Source: Flavobacterium hibisci (lineage in GTDB: Bacteria > Bacteroidota > Bacteroidia > Flavobacteriales > Flavobacteriaceae). From it: DNA of 64,000 nt. The translations under genes and the position numbers were made by a program. The notes below the pieces were generated by a model that saw only the letters and a list, made by a program, of their open reading frames with translations, was not told where the DNA came from and made no database searches. Shown in pieces: positions 41,270 to 50,558 of the stretch (its first letter is position 1; each line of letters begins with the position of its first letter). The stretch is taken from positions 1 through 64,000 of the forward strand of contig NZ_JAIQDW010000013.1 in assembly GCF_020026925.1 (NCBI RefSeq). The letters are read 5' to 3'.

Positions 41270-42730
41270 ATGCTAAAGCAATTTTTAAATTTAAAATTAT
41301 CCCAAAAATTATCTCCTCAGCAAATCCAGCTGATGAAGTTAATTCAATTGCCTACGCAAGCTTTTGAACAGCGTTTATTAGAAGAAATGAACGAAAATCC
41401 GGCTTTAGAAGCGGGTCAGGAAGATGAATATGAAGCTGACGAATTTGCTAATGAGGAATACGATGATTATGATGATGCGGAATCAGACAGAATCGAAGCA
41501 GAGGATATTAATATTGACGAATACTTAAGCGACGACGATACTCCTGATTATAAGACTCAGGTGAATAATTATGGCGATGAAGAAGAACGCGAAACACCTT
41601 TTGCTTCTCCAATCAGTTTTCATCAGGATTTAATCAATCAGCTGAATACTTTTATTCTGAATGATGAAGAGCGTGAAATCGCTGAATTCTTAGTAGGAAG
41701 TATAGATGACATGGGTTATATCCGCAGAAGTATTCCGGATATTGTTGACGATATGGCTTTTACTCAGGGAATTTACACTGATGAAGCAATGGTCGAGAAA
41801 ATGCTTCATGTAATTCACGAACTGGAACCTTCAGGAGTTGGGGCACGTGATTTACAGGAATGTTTATTACTGCAGTTAAAACATAAAACACCGACTGAAT
41901 ATGTTGATTTAGCGATTGATATTATCGAAAATCAGTTTGATGCTTTTACCAAAAAACATTACGATAAACTTTTACAGAAATACAGTGTTTCAAACGAACA
42001 GCTTAAAAAAGCGATTCACGAAATTGAAAGACTGAATCCTAAACCGGGCGGTTCTTTTACAGGAAATAATAAAGTCACAGAAAATGTAGTTCCGGATTTT
42101 GCCATCAGAATTGTGGACGGCGAACTGGAACTGACTTTAAACGGAAGAAATGCTCCTTCCCTGCACGTTTCTAAGGATTATCAGGAAATGATGCAGACGT
42201 ACAAAGATTCGCGTGATAAATCGACTGCTCAGAAAGATGCTGTTCAGTTTATCAAACAAAAACTAGATTCAGCTAAATGGTTTATCGATGCGATCAGACA
42301 GCGTCAGGAAACACTTTTTGTGACTATGAATGCGATTATGCATTATCAGGAAGAATTCTTTCTGGATGGTGACGAAACCAAACTAAAACCCATGATCTTA
42401 AAAGACATTGCAGATATGGTTGGTTTGGATATTTCGACGATTTCGCGTGTTGCCAACAGTAAATATGTTGAAACGCCATACGGAACCAAACTGATTAAAG
42501 AATTCTTCTCTGAAGCAATGAAAAATGACCAGGGAGAAGATGTTTCTACTTTGGAAATCAAAAAAATCCTTAAAAATACCATTGAAGAAGAAGATAAGAG
42601 AAAGCCACTTCCGGACGATCAACTGGCTGAAATCTTAAAAGAAAAAGGATATCCGATTGCGAGAAGAACAATTGCTAAATACCGTGAACAATTGGATATT
42701 CCGGTTGCAAGGATGAGGAAAAAGATTTAA
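41270..42730 (+). CDS. rpoN: RNA polymerase sigma-54 factor
   Basis: The 486-aa factor shows all three sigma-54 regions. Region I is glutamine-rich (LSQKLSPQQIQLMKLIQLPT) and meets the activator. A strongly acidic linker follows (about 45-95). The core-binding region comes next (about 110-300), then the DNA-binding end with a helix-turn-helix (IADMVGLDISTISRVANSKY) and the RpoN box ARRTIAKYREQL. It recognises -24/-12 promoters and needs an NtrC-type activator. Part of such an activator is encoded at the right edge of the window. Confidence 0.97.
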   Translation: MLKQFLNLKLSQKLSPQQIQLMKLIQLPTQAFEQRLLEEMNENPALEAGQEDEYEADEFANEEYDDYDDAESDRIEAEDINIDEYLSDDDTPDYKTQVNNYGDEEERETPFASPISFHQDLINQLNTFILNDEEREIAEFLVGSIDDMGYIRRSIPDIVDDMAFTQGIYTDEAMVEKMLHVIHELEPSGVGARDLQECLLLQLKHKTPTEYVDLAIDIIENQFDAFTKKHYDKLLQKYSVSNEQLKKAIHEIERLNPKPGGSFTGNNKVTENVVPDFAIRIVDGELELTLNGRNAPSLHVSKDYQEMMQTYKDSRDKSTAQKDAVQFIKQKLDSAKWFIDAIRQRQETLFVTMNAIMHYQEEFFLDGDETKLKPMILKDIADMVGLDISTISRVANSKYVETPYGTKLIKEFFSEAMKNDQGEDVSTLEIKKILKNTIEEEDKRKPLPDDQLAEILKEKGYPIARRTIAKYREQLDIPVARMRKKI

Positions 42731-42745
42731 TTTTTTTATAAATAG

Positions 42746-42783
42746 AAAACCCGACAAAATTCACATGCTGTCGGGTTTTTATT
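42746..42783 (+). terminator. Terminator after rpoN
   Basis: An 11-bp perfect stem, AAAACCCGACA (42746-42756) with 42769-42779, has a 12-nt loop and then T-rich sequence. Confidence 0.85.
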
Positions 42784-42796
42784 TGGATTAAAAAGC

Positions 42797-43216
42797 TTAC
42801 TTATACTGGTCCGGAAATATTTTTACATTAAATAAAAACACTTTATTTTTATCACTGTAACTATAAACCAATGCATAATCATTATCCCTGAAAACCTGAA
42901 GTCCCGGATTTGCTTTTGCTGTACCGATTAAGCTTTTCTCAATTTCCGTTTTTATAACCTTTACTTCCGCTTTTTCTTTCACAACATTCAACAAGGTAAG
43001 ATTGTACTGAACCGTTCTTTCTTTATGTAAACTTACGCTATCCAGACGAATTCCCTCCTGAATAAGTAACGGGCAATTTTTATTGTATTTCACTACTAAT
43101 TCCGTTACTTCTTTATTTGCTTCTTCCGTATTTTCAGCAATAAAAAAATAGAAATAGCCTGCAACGCCCATCGCAATTACAATAATTGCTAAAAATAAAA
43201 TATTCTGCTTTCTCAT
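42797..43216 (-). CDS. Membrane-anchored hypothetical protein
   Basis: The protein (139 aa from the ATG at 43216; a GTG at 43240 overlapping the tdk stop is an alternative) has one N-terminal membrane helix (ILFLAIIVIAMGVAGYFYFFI). A small extracytoplasmic alpha/beta domain follows (KNCPLLIQEGIRLDSVSL, NPGLQVFRDNDYALVYSYSD). I do not recognise the family. It follows tdk by 20 nt on the same strand, or overlaps it by 4 nt with the GTG start, so the two are probably one transcript. Confidence 0.7.
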   Translation of the reverse strand: MRKQNILFLAIIVIAMGVAGYFYFFIAENTEEANKEVTELVVKYNKNCPLLIQEGIRLDSVSLHKERTVQYNLTLLNVVKEKAEVKVIKTEIEKSLIGTAKANPGLQVFRDNDYALVYSYSDKNKVFLFNVKIFPDQYK

Positions 43217-43236
43217 GTCTGTATTGTTAAGGCTTT

Positions 43237-43830
43237 TCACTTATTCTCCTGGCTTTTTTTCATCGCATTAAAGTACGCTGCACGGCTAAGCGGTTCGTAT
43301 TCCTCGGTTTCACCCAGCATTACCAATTTATCATTATCCGTTTTTCTAAAGCTGTAATTAGCAAGGTTTCCGGTTCTGGTACAAACGGCATGAACCTTTG
43401 TAACATATTCTGCTGTAGCCATAAGTCCCGGCATTGGACCAAATGGATTTCCTTTAAAATCCATATCCAGACCGGCAACAATAACACGAATTCCCTGATT
43501 CGCAAGATCGTTACAGACTGTTATGATTTCATCATCAAAAAATTGGGCTTCATCAATTCCAATAACATCACAGCCCTGGGCTAAAATAGCAATATTGGCT
43601 GCGGCGGGAACCGGTGTTGAGCGAATTTCATTAGCATCGTGTGAAACGACCATTTCGTCATGATATCGGGTATCTATGGCAGGTTTAAAGATTTCGACTC
43701 TTTGTTTGGCAAACTGGGCGCGCTTGAGCCTGCGGATTAACTCCTCGGTTTTACCCGAAAACATTGATCCACAAATAACTTCAATCCAGCCAAATTGTTC
43801 TTTGTGATTTACTGTATTTTCGAGAAACAT
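43237..43830 (-). CDS. tdk: Thymidine kinase
   Basis: The 197-aa type II thymidine kinase salvages thymidine. The P-loop is [18 protein letters not shown] (about residue 22), the Walker B-like segment is [12 protein letters not shown], and the lasso region is [20 protein letters not shown]. The two CxxC-type zinc-ligand pairs of E. coli-type enzymes are not visible; only one Cys remains, so the lasso probably lacks zinc. The reading from 43923 would add 31 residues unlike the family, so the ATG at 43830 is chosen. Confidence 0.92.
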   Translation of the reverse strand: MFLENTVNHKEQFGWIEVICGSMFSGKTEELIRRLKRAQFAKQRVEIFKPAIDTRYHDEMVVSHDANEIRSTPVPAAANIAILAQGCDVIGIDEAQFFDDEIITVCNDLANQGIRVIVAGLDMDFKGNPFGPMPGLMATAEYVTKVHAVCTRTGNLANYSFRKTDNDKLVMLGETEEYEPLSRAAYFNAMKKSQENK

Positions 43831-44060
43831 TTTGTATTTTTCTACCTTTAAAAATGAATAGTTTTTATTACTTTGTACTGGTAATAAACTCATGTAAAAA
43901 ATTGTCCTTTTACACTTTTTCAAAAGTAGAGAATTTTTATGAAATTGAAGATTCGCTCGCGTTTATTAACAGAAAATAAATATCAGGCGAATTTCTTTCG
44001 CAAATTAAAAAGACATTCAAAATATACTAAAATACCCTATTCACTATAATTTCAATAGTC

Positions 44061-45077
44061 ATGAAAAAAAAACTGGAAGCCGATTTAATCAGCATTGCAC
44101 ATCGAATTTTAAAGCTTAAAAACAAATCCGATATCAATCAATTGTATCTGGAAACACAGAAATTATATGAAAAATTAACTGTTTTAAAATTTGTAGAAGA
44201 AAATTTCGACAATATAAAACCCACTATCGGATATAGCGAAATAGAATCTCAGATTGCAACTGTTTTTGACAAAGAGGAAAATAATCTTCCTGCAGAAATT
44301 AAGGCTGAAGAAACACTTCCCGCTGCTGTTGAAGAAACTGTAATTGAAGCAACAGTTATTCATGAACCTGAAATTATTGAAGCAACTCCGATTGAAGTCG
44401 TTACTGAAGTTCCAAAAGTTGTGCAAGAAGAAACGGTAGTCGATATTCCCGTAGAAAAAGTCGAAGAAATTGCTGCAAAAATGGAAGAGCCTGTTGCTGA
44501 AACCAAAATAGAATCAGAACCTGAAGAAGAATTTTCTTTTAAAACAGTAAGCGATTTAAAACCAATCGCGGATTTTAAACCTGCATTTGAATTAGAAAAA
44601 GAAGAAATAAAACCTGAAGAACCAAAAGTACAAACGCCGGCAAAATCAGATGCCGTTACAATTTCGCTGGAAGATATTCTGGGTGTTAGTTATGTAGATG
44701 CACAATTTGTTAAAGTAGATGAGATTAAAGACTATTCTTCTGCTCCTGCAGCTTCAATAAATGAATTTCAGGAGAAGCAGGCACCAGTTCAGGCTACAAT
44801 TACAGAACCGGTAAAAACGAAGACAGTTCCGTTAAACGAAAAACTCGCCAGAGGTTTCCATATTGATCTGAATGACCGTATAGCCTTTACCAAAAATCTT
44901 TTTGGAAACAACACGGAAGATTACAGCCGTGTTTTAAATCAGCTTTTGACATTTGACAGTTTTAGTGAAGCCAAAGAATTCATAGAAACAATGGTAAAAC
45001 CTGACTACAACGACTGGCAGGGAAAAGAAGATTATGAAGAGCGTTTTCTGGGAATTATTGAGAAGAAATTTTCATAA
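44061..45077 (+). CDS. Hypothetical protein with acidic linker and conserved C-terminal domain
   Basis: The 338-aa protein has three parts. First is a helical N-terminus (about 1-65; LISIAHRILKLKNKSDINQ, LYLETQKLYEKLTVLKFVEE). Then comes a long low-complexity Glu/Val/Pro/Ala-rich linker (about 75-215), and last a compact helical C-terminal domain (about 250-338; LNDRIAFTKNLFGNN, RVLNQLLTFDSFSEAKEFIE). No signal peptide or membrane helix is present. I recall similar proteins in other Bacteroidota, without known function. It probably precedes rsmI in one transcript (37-nt gap). Confidence 0.75.
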   Translation: MKKKLEADLISIAHRILKLKNKSDINQLYLETQKLYEKLTVLKFVEENFDNIKPTIGYSEIESQIATVFDKEENNLPAEIKAEETLPAAVEETVIEATVIHEPEIIEATPIEVVTEVPKVVQEETVVDIPVEKVEEIAAKMEEPVAETKIESEPEEEFSFKTVSDLKPIADFKPAFELEKEEIKPEEPKVQTPAKSDAVTISLEDILGVSYVDAQFVKVDEIKDYSSAPAASINEFQEKQAPVQATITEPVKTKTVPLNEKLARGFHIDLNDRIAFTKNLFGNNTEDYSRVLNQLLTFDSFSEAKEFIETMVKPDYNDWQGKEDYEERFLGIIEKKFS

Positions 45078-45114
45078 CCTTTTCGTTTCACATTTTACAT
45101 TTCACCAATAAACT

Positions 45115-45834
45115 ATGTCAAAACTATATATCGTTCCAACGCCAATAGGCAATCTAGAAGATATGACTTTTCGCGCCATCAGGATTCTCAAAGAAGTCGA
45201 TCTGATTTTGGCCGAAGACACCAGAACGAGCGGTAAACTCTTAAAGCATTTTGAAATTGGCACGCACATGCACAGCCATCATATGCACAATGAACATAAA
45301 ACCACCGAAAATCTAATTGCCCGCCTAAAAGCCGGCGAAACCATCGCTTTAATTTCAGATGCAGGAACTCCGGCCATTTCAGATCCCGGATTTTTACTGA
45401 CCCGGGCCTGTGTTGAAAATAAAATTGAAGTAGAATGCCTGCCAGGTGCAACGGCTTTTGTTCCGGCATTAGTAAACAGCGGATTACCGAATGACCGTTT
45501 TATTTTTGAAGGTTTCCTTCCGGAGAAAAAAGGACGTCAGACCCGATTTTTGGCTTTAGCCGAAGAAACCCGAACGATGATTTTGTATGTTTCACCACAT
45601 AAACTGGTCAAAACGTTAGCCGAATTTATTACTTATTTTGGAGAAGACAGACAAGTTTGTGTCTCAAGGGAATTATCAAAACTACACGAAGAAAATGTCC
45701 GCGGCACTGCAAAAGAAGTTTTAGCACATTTTGAAAAAACAGCTCCAAGAGGAGAAATCGTCGTGGTTGTTGCTGGAAAAATAATAGAGAAAGAAGCCAA
45801 AAAAAGTAAATATTCAAAAGACGAAGAAGAATAA
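45115..45834 (+). CDS. rsmI: 16S rRNA (cytidine-1402-2'-O)-methyltransferase
   Basis: The 239-aa methyltransferase has the tetrapyrrole-methylase fold of RsmI: IVPTPIGNLEDMTFRAIRIL at the N-terminus, LILAEDTRTSGKLL, LISDAGTPAISDPG and ECLPGATAFVPALVNSGLP. It methylates the ribose of C1402 in the ribosomal P site using S-adenosylmethionine. The C-terminal tail is lysine-rich. Confidence 0.96.
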   Translation: MSKLYIVPTPIGNLEDMTFRAIRILKEVDLILAEDTRTSGKLLKHFEIGTHMHSHHMHNEHKTTENLIARLKAGETIALISDAGTPAISDPGFLLTRACVENKIEVECLPGATAFVPALVNSGLPNDRFIFEGFLPEKKGRQTRFLALAEETRTMILYVSPHKLVKTLAEFITYFGEDRQVCVSRELSKLHEENVRGTAKEVLAHFEKTAPRGEIVVVVAGKIIEKEAKKSKYSKDEEE

Positions 45835-45888
45835 ATAATTATTTCAGCTACAGATTAAAATGATTATCACAGATTAATTAAAAAGTTC

Positions 45889-45946
45889 GCCACGAATTCC
45901 ACCAATTTCACTAATTCAATACGTGTTAATTCGTGTAATTCGTGGC
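45889..45946. repeat. CCACGAATT palindromic repeat
   Basis: GCCACGAATT (45889-45898) and AATTCGTGGC (45937-45946) are exact complements, with inner imperfect pairing. It precedes the HopJ-family gene. A related element is at 46379-46439 and a half copy at 39307. Confidence 0.55.
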
Positions 45947-45966
45947 AAAAAAACAACCCTATAACT

Positions 45967-46311
45967 ATGAGCATACAAGCCTTTTTAGAAAAAGTAAAAC
46001 AAACACCAACACAAATCACATTTCCTGAAACTATTGCAGTAATTGAAGAAAACTACAACTTTACGCCAACTGCTTTTCAAAACGGAACACAACATAACGC
46101 TGCAGGTGAAAACTCAGGTTCCTGCAAATTATTCTCTTTCGCAAAACTACAGAATTTAAGCAAAGAAGAAACTTTAGCATGCTTTGGCGCTTTTTATTTT
46201 GATGAAGTTCTGGGAGATCCAAACGGAACGAATCATCAAAATATTCGAAATTTCATCAACTTAGGCTGGAACGGAATTCAGTTTGAAGGAAATGCTTTAG
46301 AATTGAAATAA
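45967..46311 (+). CDS. HopJ-family protein
   Basis: The 114-aa soluble protein matches the HopJ family (named for a Pseudomonas type III effector but found in many free-living bacteria). Characteristic segments are FPETIAVIEENYNFTPTAFQ, AAGENSGSCKLFSFA and LACFGAFYFDEVLGDPNG, then HQNIRNFINLGWNGI. The biochemical role is unknown; no secretion system is implied by its presence here. Palindromic repeats flank it on both sides. Confidence 0.85.
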   Translation: MSIQAFLEKVKQTPTQITFPETIAVIEENYNFTPTAFQNGTQHNAAGENSGSCKLFSFAKLQNLSKEETLACFGAFYFDEVLGDPNGTNHQNIRNFINLGWNGIQFEGNALELK

Positions 46312-46378
46312 TTTTAGATTTTAGAATTCCACATTCTGAAATAATTAAAATTCTGAAAAAGCCAAACACAAAACATTC

Positions 46379-46439
46379 AACCACAAATTACATAAATTTT
46401 CGCAAATTGAATTGGTGGAAATTTGTGTAATTTGTGGTT
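46379..46439. repeat. AACCACAAATTAC palindromic repeat
   Basis: Arms 46379-46399 and 46419-46439 are complementary at 20 of 21 positions around a 19-nt spacer. It is of the same type as the CCACGAATT element upstream of the HopJ-family gene. Confidence 0.6.
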
Positions 46440-46465
46440 AAAAAAATAAACATCAAATTAAACGT

Positions 46466-46495
46466 TTTTAGTCCCGATAGCTATGGGGACTAAAA
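46466..46495. repeat. TAGTCCCGATAG palindrome
   Basis: TTTTAGTCCCGATAG (46466-46480) directly abuts its complement (46481-46495) with one mismatch. It lies 19 nt before recJ. A similar CCCGAAAGCTTTCGGG palindrome interrupts the broken tRNA at 54538. Confidence 0.6.
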
Positions 46496-46514
46496 TCAAC
46501 AATCTAAAATCAAA

Positions 46515-48215
46515 ATGCGCTGGACCATAAAACAAAAACCTTCTGAAGATAAAATCAAACATTTGGCACAAGCCTTAAATGTAGAAGATTTTGTAGCCAC
46601 ACTTTTGATTCAGCGTGGAATTGAAACTTTCGAAGAGGCTAAAAATTTCTTTCGCCCATCTTTAGAACACCTGCATGATCCTTATTTAATGAAAGATATG
46701 GATAAAGCCGTAGCCCGAATTGAACAAGCGATTGAAAATCAGGAAAACATTCTGGTATTCGGCGATTATGATGTGGACGGTACGACTGCGGTTTCTTTGG
46801 TTTCTTCATATTTGAAATCCCATTACCCAAACATTGCGACTTATATTCCGGACCGTTACGACGAAGGTTACGGAATCTCGTATAAAGGAATTGACTTTGC
46901 AGACGATAACGGATTTTCTTTAATTATCGCTCTAGACTGTGGAATCAAATCCATCGATCATATCGCCTACGCGAAAGCAAAAAGCATTGACTTTATTGTT
47001 TGTGATCACCACCGCCCCGGAGAATTTCTTCCGGATGCTGTTGCAGTTTTAGACCCAAAAAGAGAAGACTGCTCCTACCCTTACGATGAATTATGCGGCT
47101 GTGGCGTTGGTTTTAAACTGATTCAGGCTTTAGGCCAAAACCGAAATGAAACGATAGAAGATTTAGTTCCGTATCTGGATTTGGTTGCCACTGCAATTGC
47201 TGCCGATATCGTTCCGATTACGGGGGAAAATCGTGTTCTGGCTTATTTCGGTTTGAAAGTAATTAATAGTGAGCCAAGACCAGGAATTAAAGCTCTTGTT
47301 CATCAGGTAAAAAAGAAAGTTTTAGACATCACCGATGTTGTGTTTATTATTTCTCCGCGAATTAATGCCGCTGGAAGAATCAAACATGGCAATCATGCGG
47401 TTGAATTGTTAACCGAGTTTAATTTTGAACAGGCCCAGCAATTTGCTTCTGAAATCGAACAATACAATGCTGACAGAAAAGATTTAGATAAAAAAATTAC
47501 CAAAGAAGCGTTTCAGCAAATCATAGAAAACAACGAAGAAGAACGCTTTTCAACCGTTGTTTTTCAGGAAGACTGGCACAAAGGCGTAATTGGAATTGTG
47601 GCTTCGAGATTAATTGAGACTTATTACCGTCCTACTTTGGTTTTCACTAAAAGCGGTGATAAATATGCGGCATCGGCAAGATCTGTAAAAGGTTTTGATG
47701 TTTATAATGCCTTAGATACCTGTTCAGAGCATCTGGAGCAATTTGGAGGTCACATGTACGCCGCAGGAATGACTTTGAAAGCAGAAAATTACCTGGCTTT
47801 TAAAGCCGCTTTTGAGAAATGCGTCGAATCAACCATTCATCCCGATATGCGGACTCCGGAAATCGAAATTGACGCTGAAATTGATTTCGCTGATATAACG
47901 CCAAAACTGATTCGGATTTTAAAACAATTTCAACCTTTTGGCCCACAAAATATGACACCGGTTTTTATGACACGAAATGCAAAAGATACGGGATATGCCA
48001 AAACTCTTGGTTCAGAAGAAGAACATTTAAGGCTTTTTGTAAAACAAAACAACTCTGAAGGGATGGCCGCTATTGGTTTTGGACTCGGAAAAAAAATAAA
48101 TATTGCACAAAATCAAAATCCGTTTCAACTGGCGTACTGCATTGCTGAAAACGAATGGAACGGGAATATCACCACCCAGCTGATGCTGAAAGACATTAGA
48201 AGTAATGAAAAATAA
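46515..48215 (+). CDS. recJ: Single-stranded-DNA 5'-3' exonuclease RecJ
   Basis: The 566-aa DHH-superfamily nuclease acts in recombination and mismatch repair. Metal-site motifs are ILVFGDYDVDGTTAVSLV (about 75-95), LIIALDCGI, FIVCDHHRPGEFLP (the DHH motif) and the DHHA1 signature GGHMYAAGMTL (about 415). An OB-like C-terminal domain follows (FQPFGPQNMTPVF). The stop codon overlaps the MFS gene start by 11 nt. Confidence 0.96.
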   Translation: MRWTIKQKPSEDKIKHLAQALNVEDFVATLLIQRGIETFEEAKNFFRPSLEHLHDPYLMKDMDKAVARIEQAIENQENILVFGDYDVDGTTAVSLVSSYLKSHYPNIATYIPDRYDEGYGISYKGIDFADDNGFSLIIALDCGIKSIDHIAYAKAKSIDFIVCDHHRPGEFLPDAVAVLDPKREDCSYPYDELCGCGVGFKLIQALGQNRNETIEDLVPYLDLVATAIAADIVPITGENRVLAYFGLKVINSEPRPGIKALVHQVKKKVLDITDVVFIISPRINAAGRIKHGNHAVELLTEFNFEQAQQFASEIEQYNADRKDLDKKITKEAFQQIIENNEEERFSTVVFQEDWHKGVIGIVASRLIETYYRPTLVFTKSGDKYAASARSVKGFDVYNALDTCSEHLEQFGGHMYAAGMTLKAENYLAFKAAFEKCVESTIHPDMRTPEIEIDAEIDFADITPKLIRILKQFQPFGPQNMTPVFMTRNAKDTGYAKTLGSEEEHLRLFVKQNNSEGMAAIGFGLGKKINIAQNQNPFQLAYCIAENEWNGNITTQLMLKDIRSNEK

Positions 48216-49485
48216 CGAAAAGAAAAACGACCCGTATCAGGCGTTGCGCTATAGAGAATTTAATGTGTTTTTATTGTTGCGTTTTGCAATGGTTTTTGCC
48301 TGGTCCATGCAGTTTATTGTGATTGAATGGGAAGTTTACAGTTTGACAAAAGATCCACTTTCATTAGGTTTTATTGGTTTGATGGAAATTATTCCTGCCG
48401 TTTCAATGGCTTTGTTCGCAGGACATATTGTCGATCAGAGAGAAAAGAAAGGATTATTGGTAAAATGTATTTTAGGCTTTTCAGTCATTAGTTTTGGACT
48501 TTTCCTGTTAACCTGGCCAACAGTTGTTGGAGACTGGTCTAAAGATTACATTTTATATTCCATTTATGCTCTTGTCTTTGTTGGCGGAATTGTACGTTCT
48601 TTTATGGGACCAACTATTTTCTCTCTTTTATCCCTGATCATTCCTAAAAAAGTATATCCAAATGCGGCAACCTGGAGCAGTACAGTCTGGCAGATTGGAG
48701 CCGTTATGGGCCCGGCTTTGGCGGGGTTTTCAATTAACTGGATTGGCGTTCACTGGTCTATGTGTCTGGTATTCGGATTTTCTATTCTTTCCTTAATTGC
48801 CTTATCGCAAATCAGCAAAAAACCAATCTTAAATCCAAAAATTGGGGAATCTATAAAAGACAGTCTTACTGAAGGTTTGACTTTTGTATTCAAAAACCAG
48901 ATTGTTTTAGGTGCATTATCGCTTGATATGATTGCGGTACTTTTTGGAGGAGCCGTAGCATTATTGCCTGTTTTTGCTCAGGATATTTTAAAAGTGGGTT
49001 CTGAAGGTTTTGGTATTTTAAGGGCTGCTCCTGCAGTAGGATCTTTCATTACAGTACTTGTTTCTGCGTATGTGCCTTTAAATAAAAATGCAGGCAAGAA
49101 ACTTTTAGCAGCCATATTTATTTTTGGATTGTCGATTATTTTATTTGGCCTTTCCACTTTTTTCTGGCTTTCGGTGTTCGCTTTATTTTTGAGTGGACTT
49201 TCTGACGGAATTTCGGTTGTAATTAGGCAAACTATCCTGCAGCTTAAAACGCCGGATCATATGCGTGGCCGTGTTGGTGCTGTAAATTCAATTTTTGTGG
49301 GTTCTTCTAATGAATTGGGCGCTTTTGAAAGCGGTGCAACTGCCAAATTAATGGGAACTGTAACTTCAGTTGTTTTTGGTGGAAGTGTGACGCTTTTAAC
49401 GGTTATTGTAACCGCACTTAAATCACCAACTTTTAGAAATTTAGATCTAAATAGAGACATGGAAGATCATCATAAATTGGAGTAA
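48205..49485 (+). CDS. MFS transporter (enterobactin-exporter-like)
   Basis: The 426-aa inner-membrane protein has about 12 helices and the MFS cytoplasmic loop signature GHIVDQREKKGLL after helix 2. A second-half equivalent is KTPDHMRGRVGAVNS. The DPLSLGFIGLMEIIPA start resembles the MFS_3/EntS branch. The substrate is unknown; no siderophore genes lie nearby. It overlaps recJ by 11 nt and is probably co-transcribed with it. Confidence 0.87.
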   Translation: MKNNEKKNDPYQALRYREFNVFLLLRFAMVFAWSMQFIVIEWEVYSLTKDPLSLGFIGLMEIIPAVSMALFAGHIVDQREKKGLLVKCILGFSVISFGLFLLTWPTVVGDWSKDYILYSIYALVFVGGIVRSFMGPTIFSLLSLIIPKKVYPNAATWSSTVWQIGAVMGPALAGFSINWIGVHWSMCLVFGFSILSLIALSQISKKPILNPKIGESIKDSLTEGLTFVFKNQIVLGALSLDMIAVLFGGAVALLPVFAQDILKVGSEGFGILRAAPAVGSFITVLVSAYVPLNKNAGKKLLAAIFIFGLSIILFGLSTFFWLSVFALFLSGLSDGISVVIRQTILQLKTPDHMRGRVGAVNSIFVGSSNELGAFESGATAKLMGTVTSVVFGGSVTLLTVIVTALKSPTFRNLDLNRDMEDHHKLE

Positions 49486-49610
49486 TCAAATTCCACTTCA
49501 TCACCTATTTTATTTATATTCAATACATTAATTTCCTACAAAATGTTAAAAATAGGATAAAATAGAATTCAATTTTAATCTTATTTCATTTCTTTATTCT
49601 AAAAAAGCAA

Positions 49611-50474
49611 ATGAAATATACTACTATCCTATTTCCCATTCTTTTTACATCCATCATATTTGCACAAGAATCGATAATTTCAGGCAAACTAAAAAATGCT
49701 CAAAACAGCAAAGAACTCGGTTATGTAAATATCGGAATCGTCAATAAAAATGCTGGAACTGTTTCAAACGAAAAAGGTCTTTTCAAATTAAAATTAAATG
49801 AAAAAGTAACTCCAAATGATACAGTTGTATTTTCTCATGTTGGTTTTGAAACGAAAAAATTATTAGTCAATCAACTAAAATCTGATCATAATGATATTGA
49901 GATGACACCTTCTGAAAACACTTTAAAAGAAGTTGTAGTCGCTTTTAAAAAAACCAAACCCAAACAATTTGGCAGAAGTGCAAAAGGTCTGGGGCTTATG
50001 CATTTTAATTTTTTTACCGTTCATGACAAGACTGTCGATGATTATTTGAGTCGTGAAAGAGGAATGGAATTTCGAATCAAAAAAGATTGTAAAGTCAATG
50101 ATTTCAATTTCAATATTACTTCTAACGAATTTAAATCGGTTAAATTCAGACTGAATTTTTATAAAATTGAAAATGGCCTACCTTCTACAATAGTAATTGA
50201 AAAAGACATTATTTTTGAAGTCAAAGACAAAAAAACCGGATTATTTTCAGTTGACCTAAAGCCTTACGATATTTATCTTGATAAAGAAATGGGCGATATT
50301 GCGGTCACTATTCAATGGATTGAAAGTATAAAAGCCAACGAAAAAAGCAAATTTTTCTCTATTTCTACTGCTAAGTCTGCCACTGAAAATAGTTTTTACA
50401 GAGAAAGAAATATGGCGAATTGGAGCAAAACAGGACAAAGCTTAACATTCTACCTTAACACAATGTGTCAGTAA
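49611..50474 (+). CDS. Secreted carboxypeptidase-regulatory-like domain protein
   Basis: The 287-aa exported protein has a signal peptide (ending IIFAQ) and an N-terminal carboxypeptidase-regulatory-like beta domain (about 20-105; LGYVNIGIVNKNAGTVS and VVFSHVGFETKKLL). A C-terminal beta-rich domain follows (about 130-287; MEFRIKKDCKVNDFNFNI, GDIAVTIQWIESI). No barrel or plug is seen, so it is probably periplasmic or surface attached. Function is unknown. Confidence 0.78.
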   Translation: MKYTTILFPILFTSIIFAQESIISGKLKNAQNSKELGYVNIGIVNKNAGTVSNEKGLFKLKLNEKVTPNDTVVFSHVGFETKKLLVNQLKSDHNDIEMTPSENTLKEVVVAFKKTKPKQFGRSAKGLGLMHFNFFTVHDKTVDDYLSRERGMEFRIKKDCKVNDFNFNITSNEFKSVKFRLNFYKIENGLPSTIVIEKDIIFEVKDKKTGLFSVDLKPYDIYLDKEMGDIAVTIQWIESIKANEKSKFFSISTAKSATENSFYRERNMANWSKTGQSLTFYLNTMCQ

Positions 50475-50530
50475 ACTGAAAATTTTACCCTTTTATGTTT
50501 TTTTTATTTAGAATTAATATAAATAATATT

Positions 50531-50538
50531 TATATTTG
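50531..50538 (+). promoter_or_regulatory. -7 box for Cys-rich small protein gene
   Basis: TATATTTG matches TAnnTTTG, 20 nt before the ATG at 50559. Confidence 0.55.
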
Positions 50539-50558
50539 TTGAAATAAAGGATTTTATA

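Noticed and set aside
43217..43240. GTG start for the gene after tdk
   Set aside because: It overlaps the tdk stop by GTGA and is possible, but it puts a polar stretch before the membrane helix; the ATG at 43216 is simpler. Not decided firmly.
45967..46311. Type III secretion effector
   Set aside because: The family name HopJ comes from a plant pathogen, but the gene is surrounded by housekeeping genes and no secretion genes or plant-related features are present.
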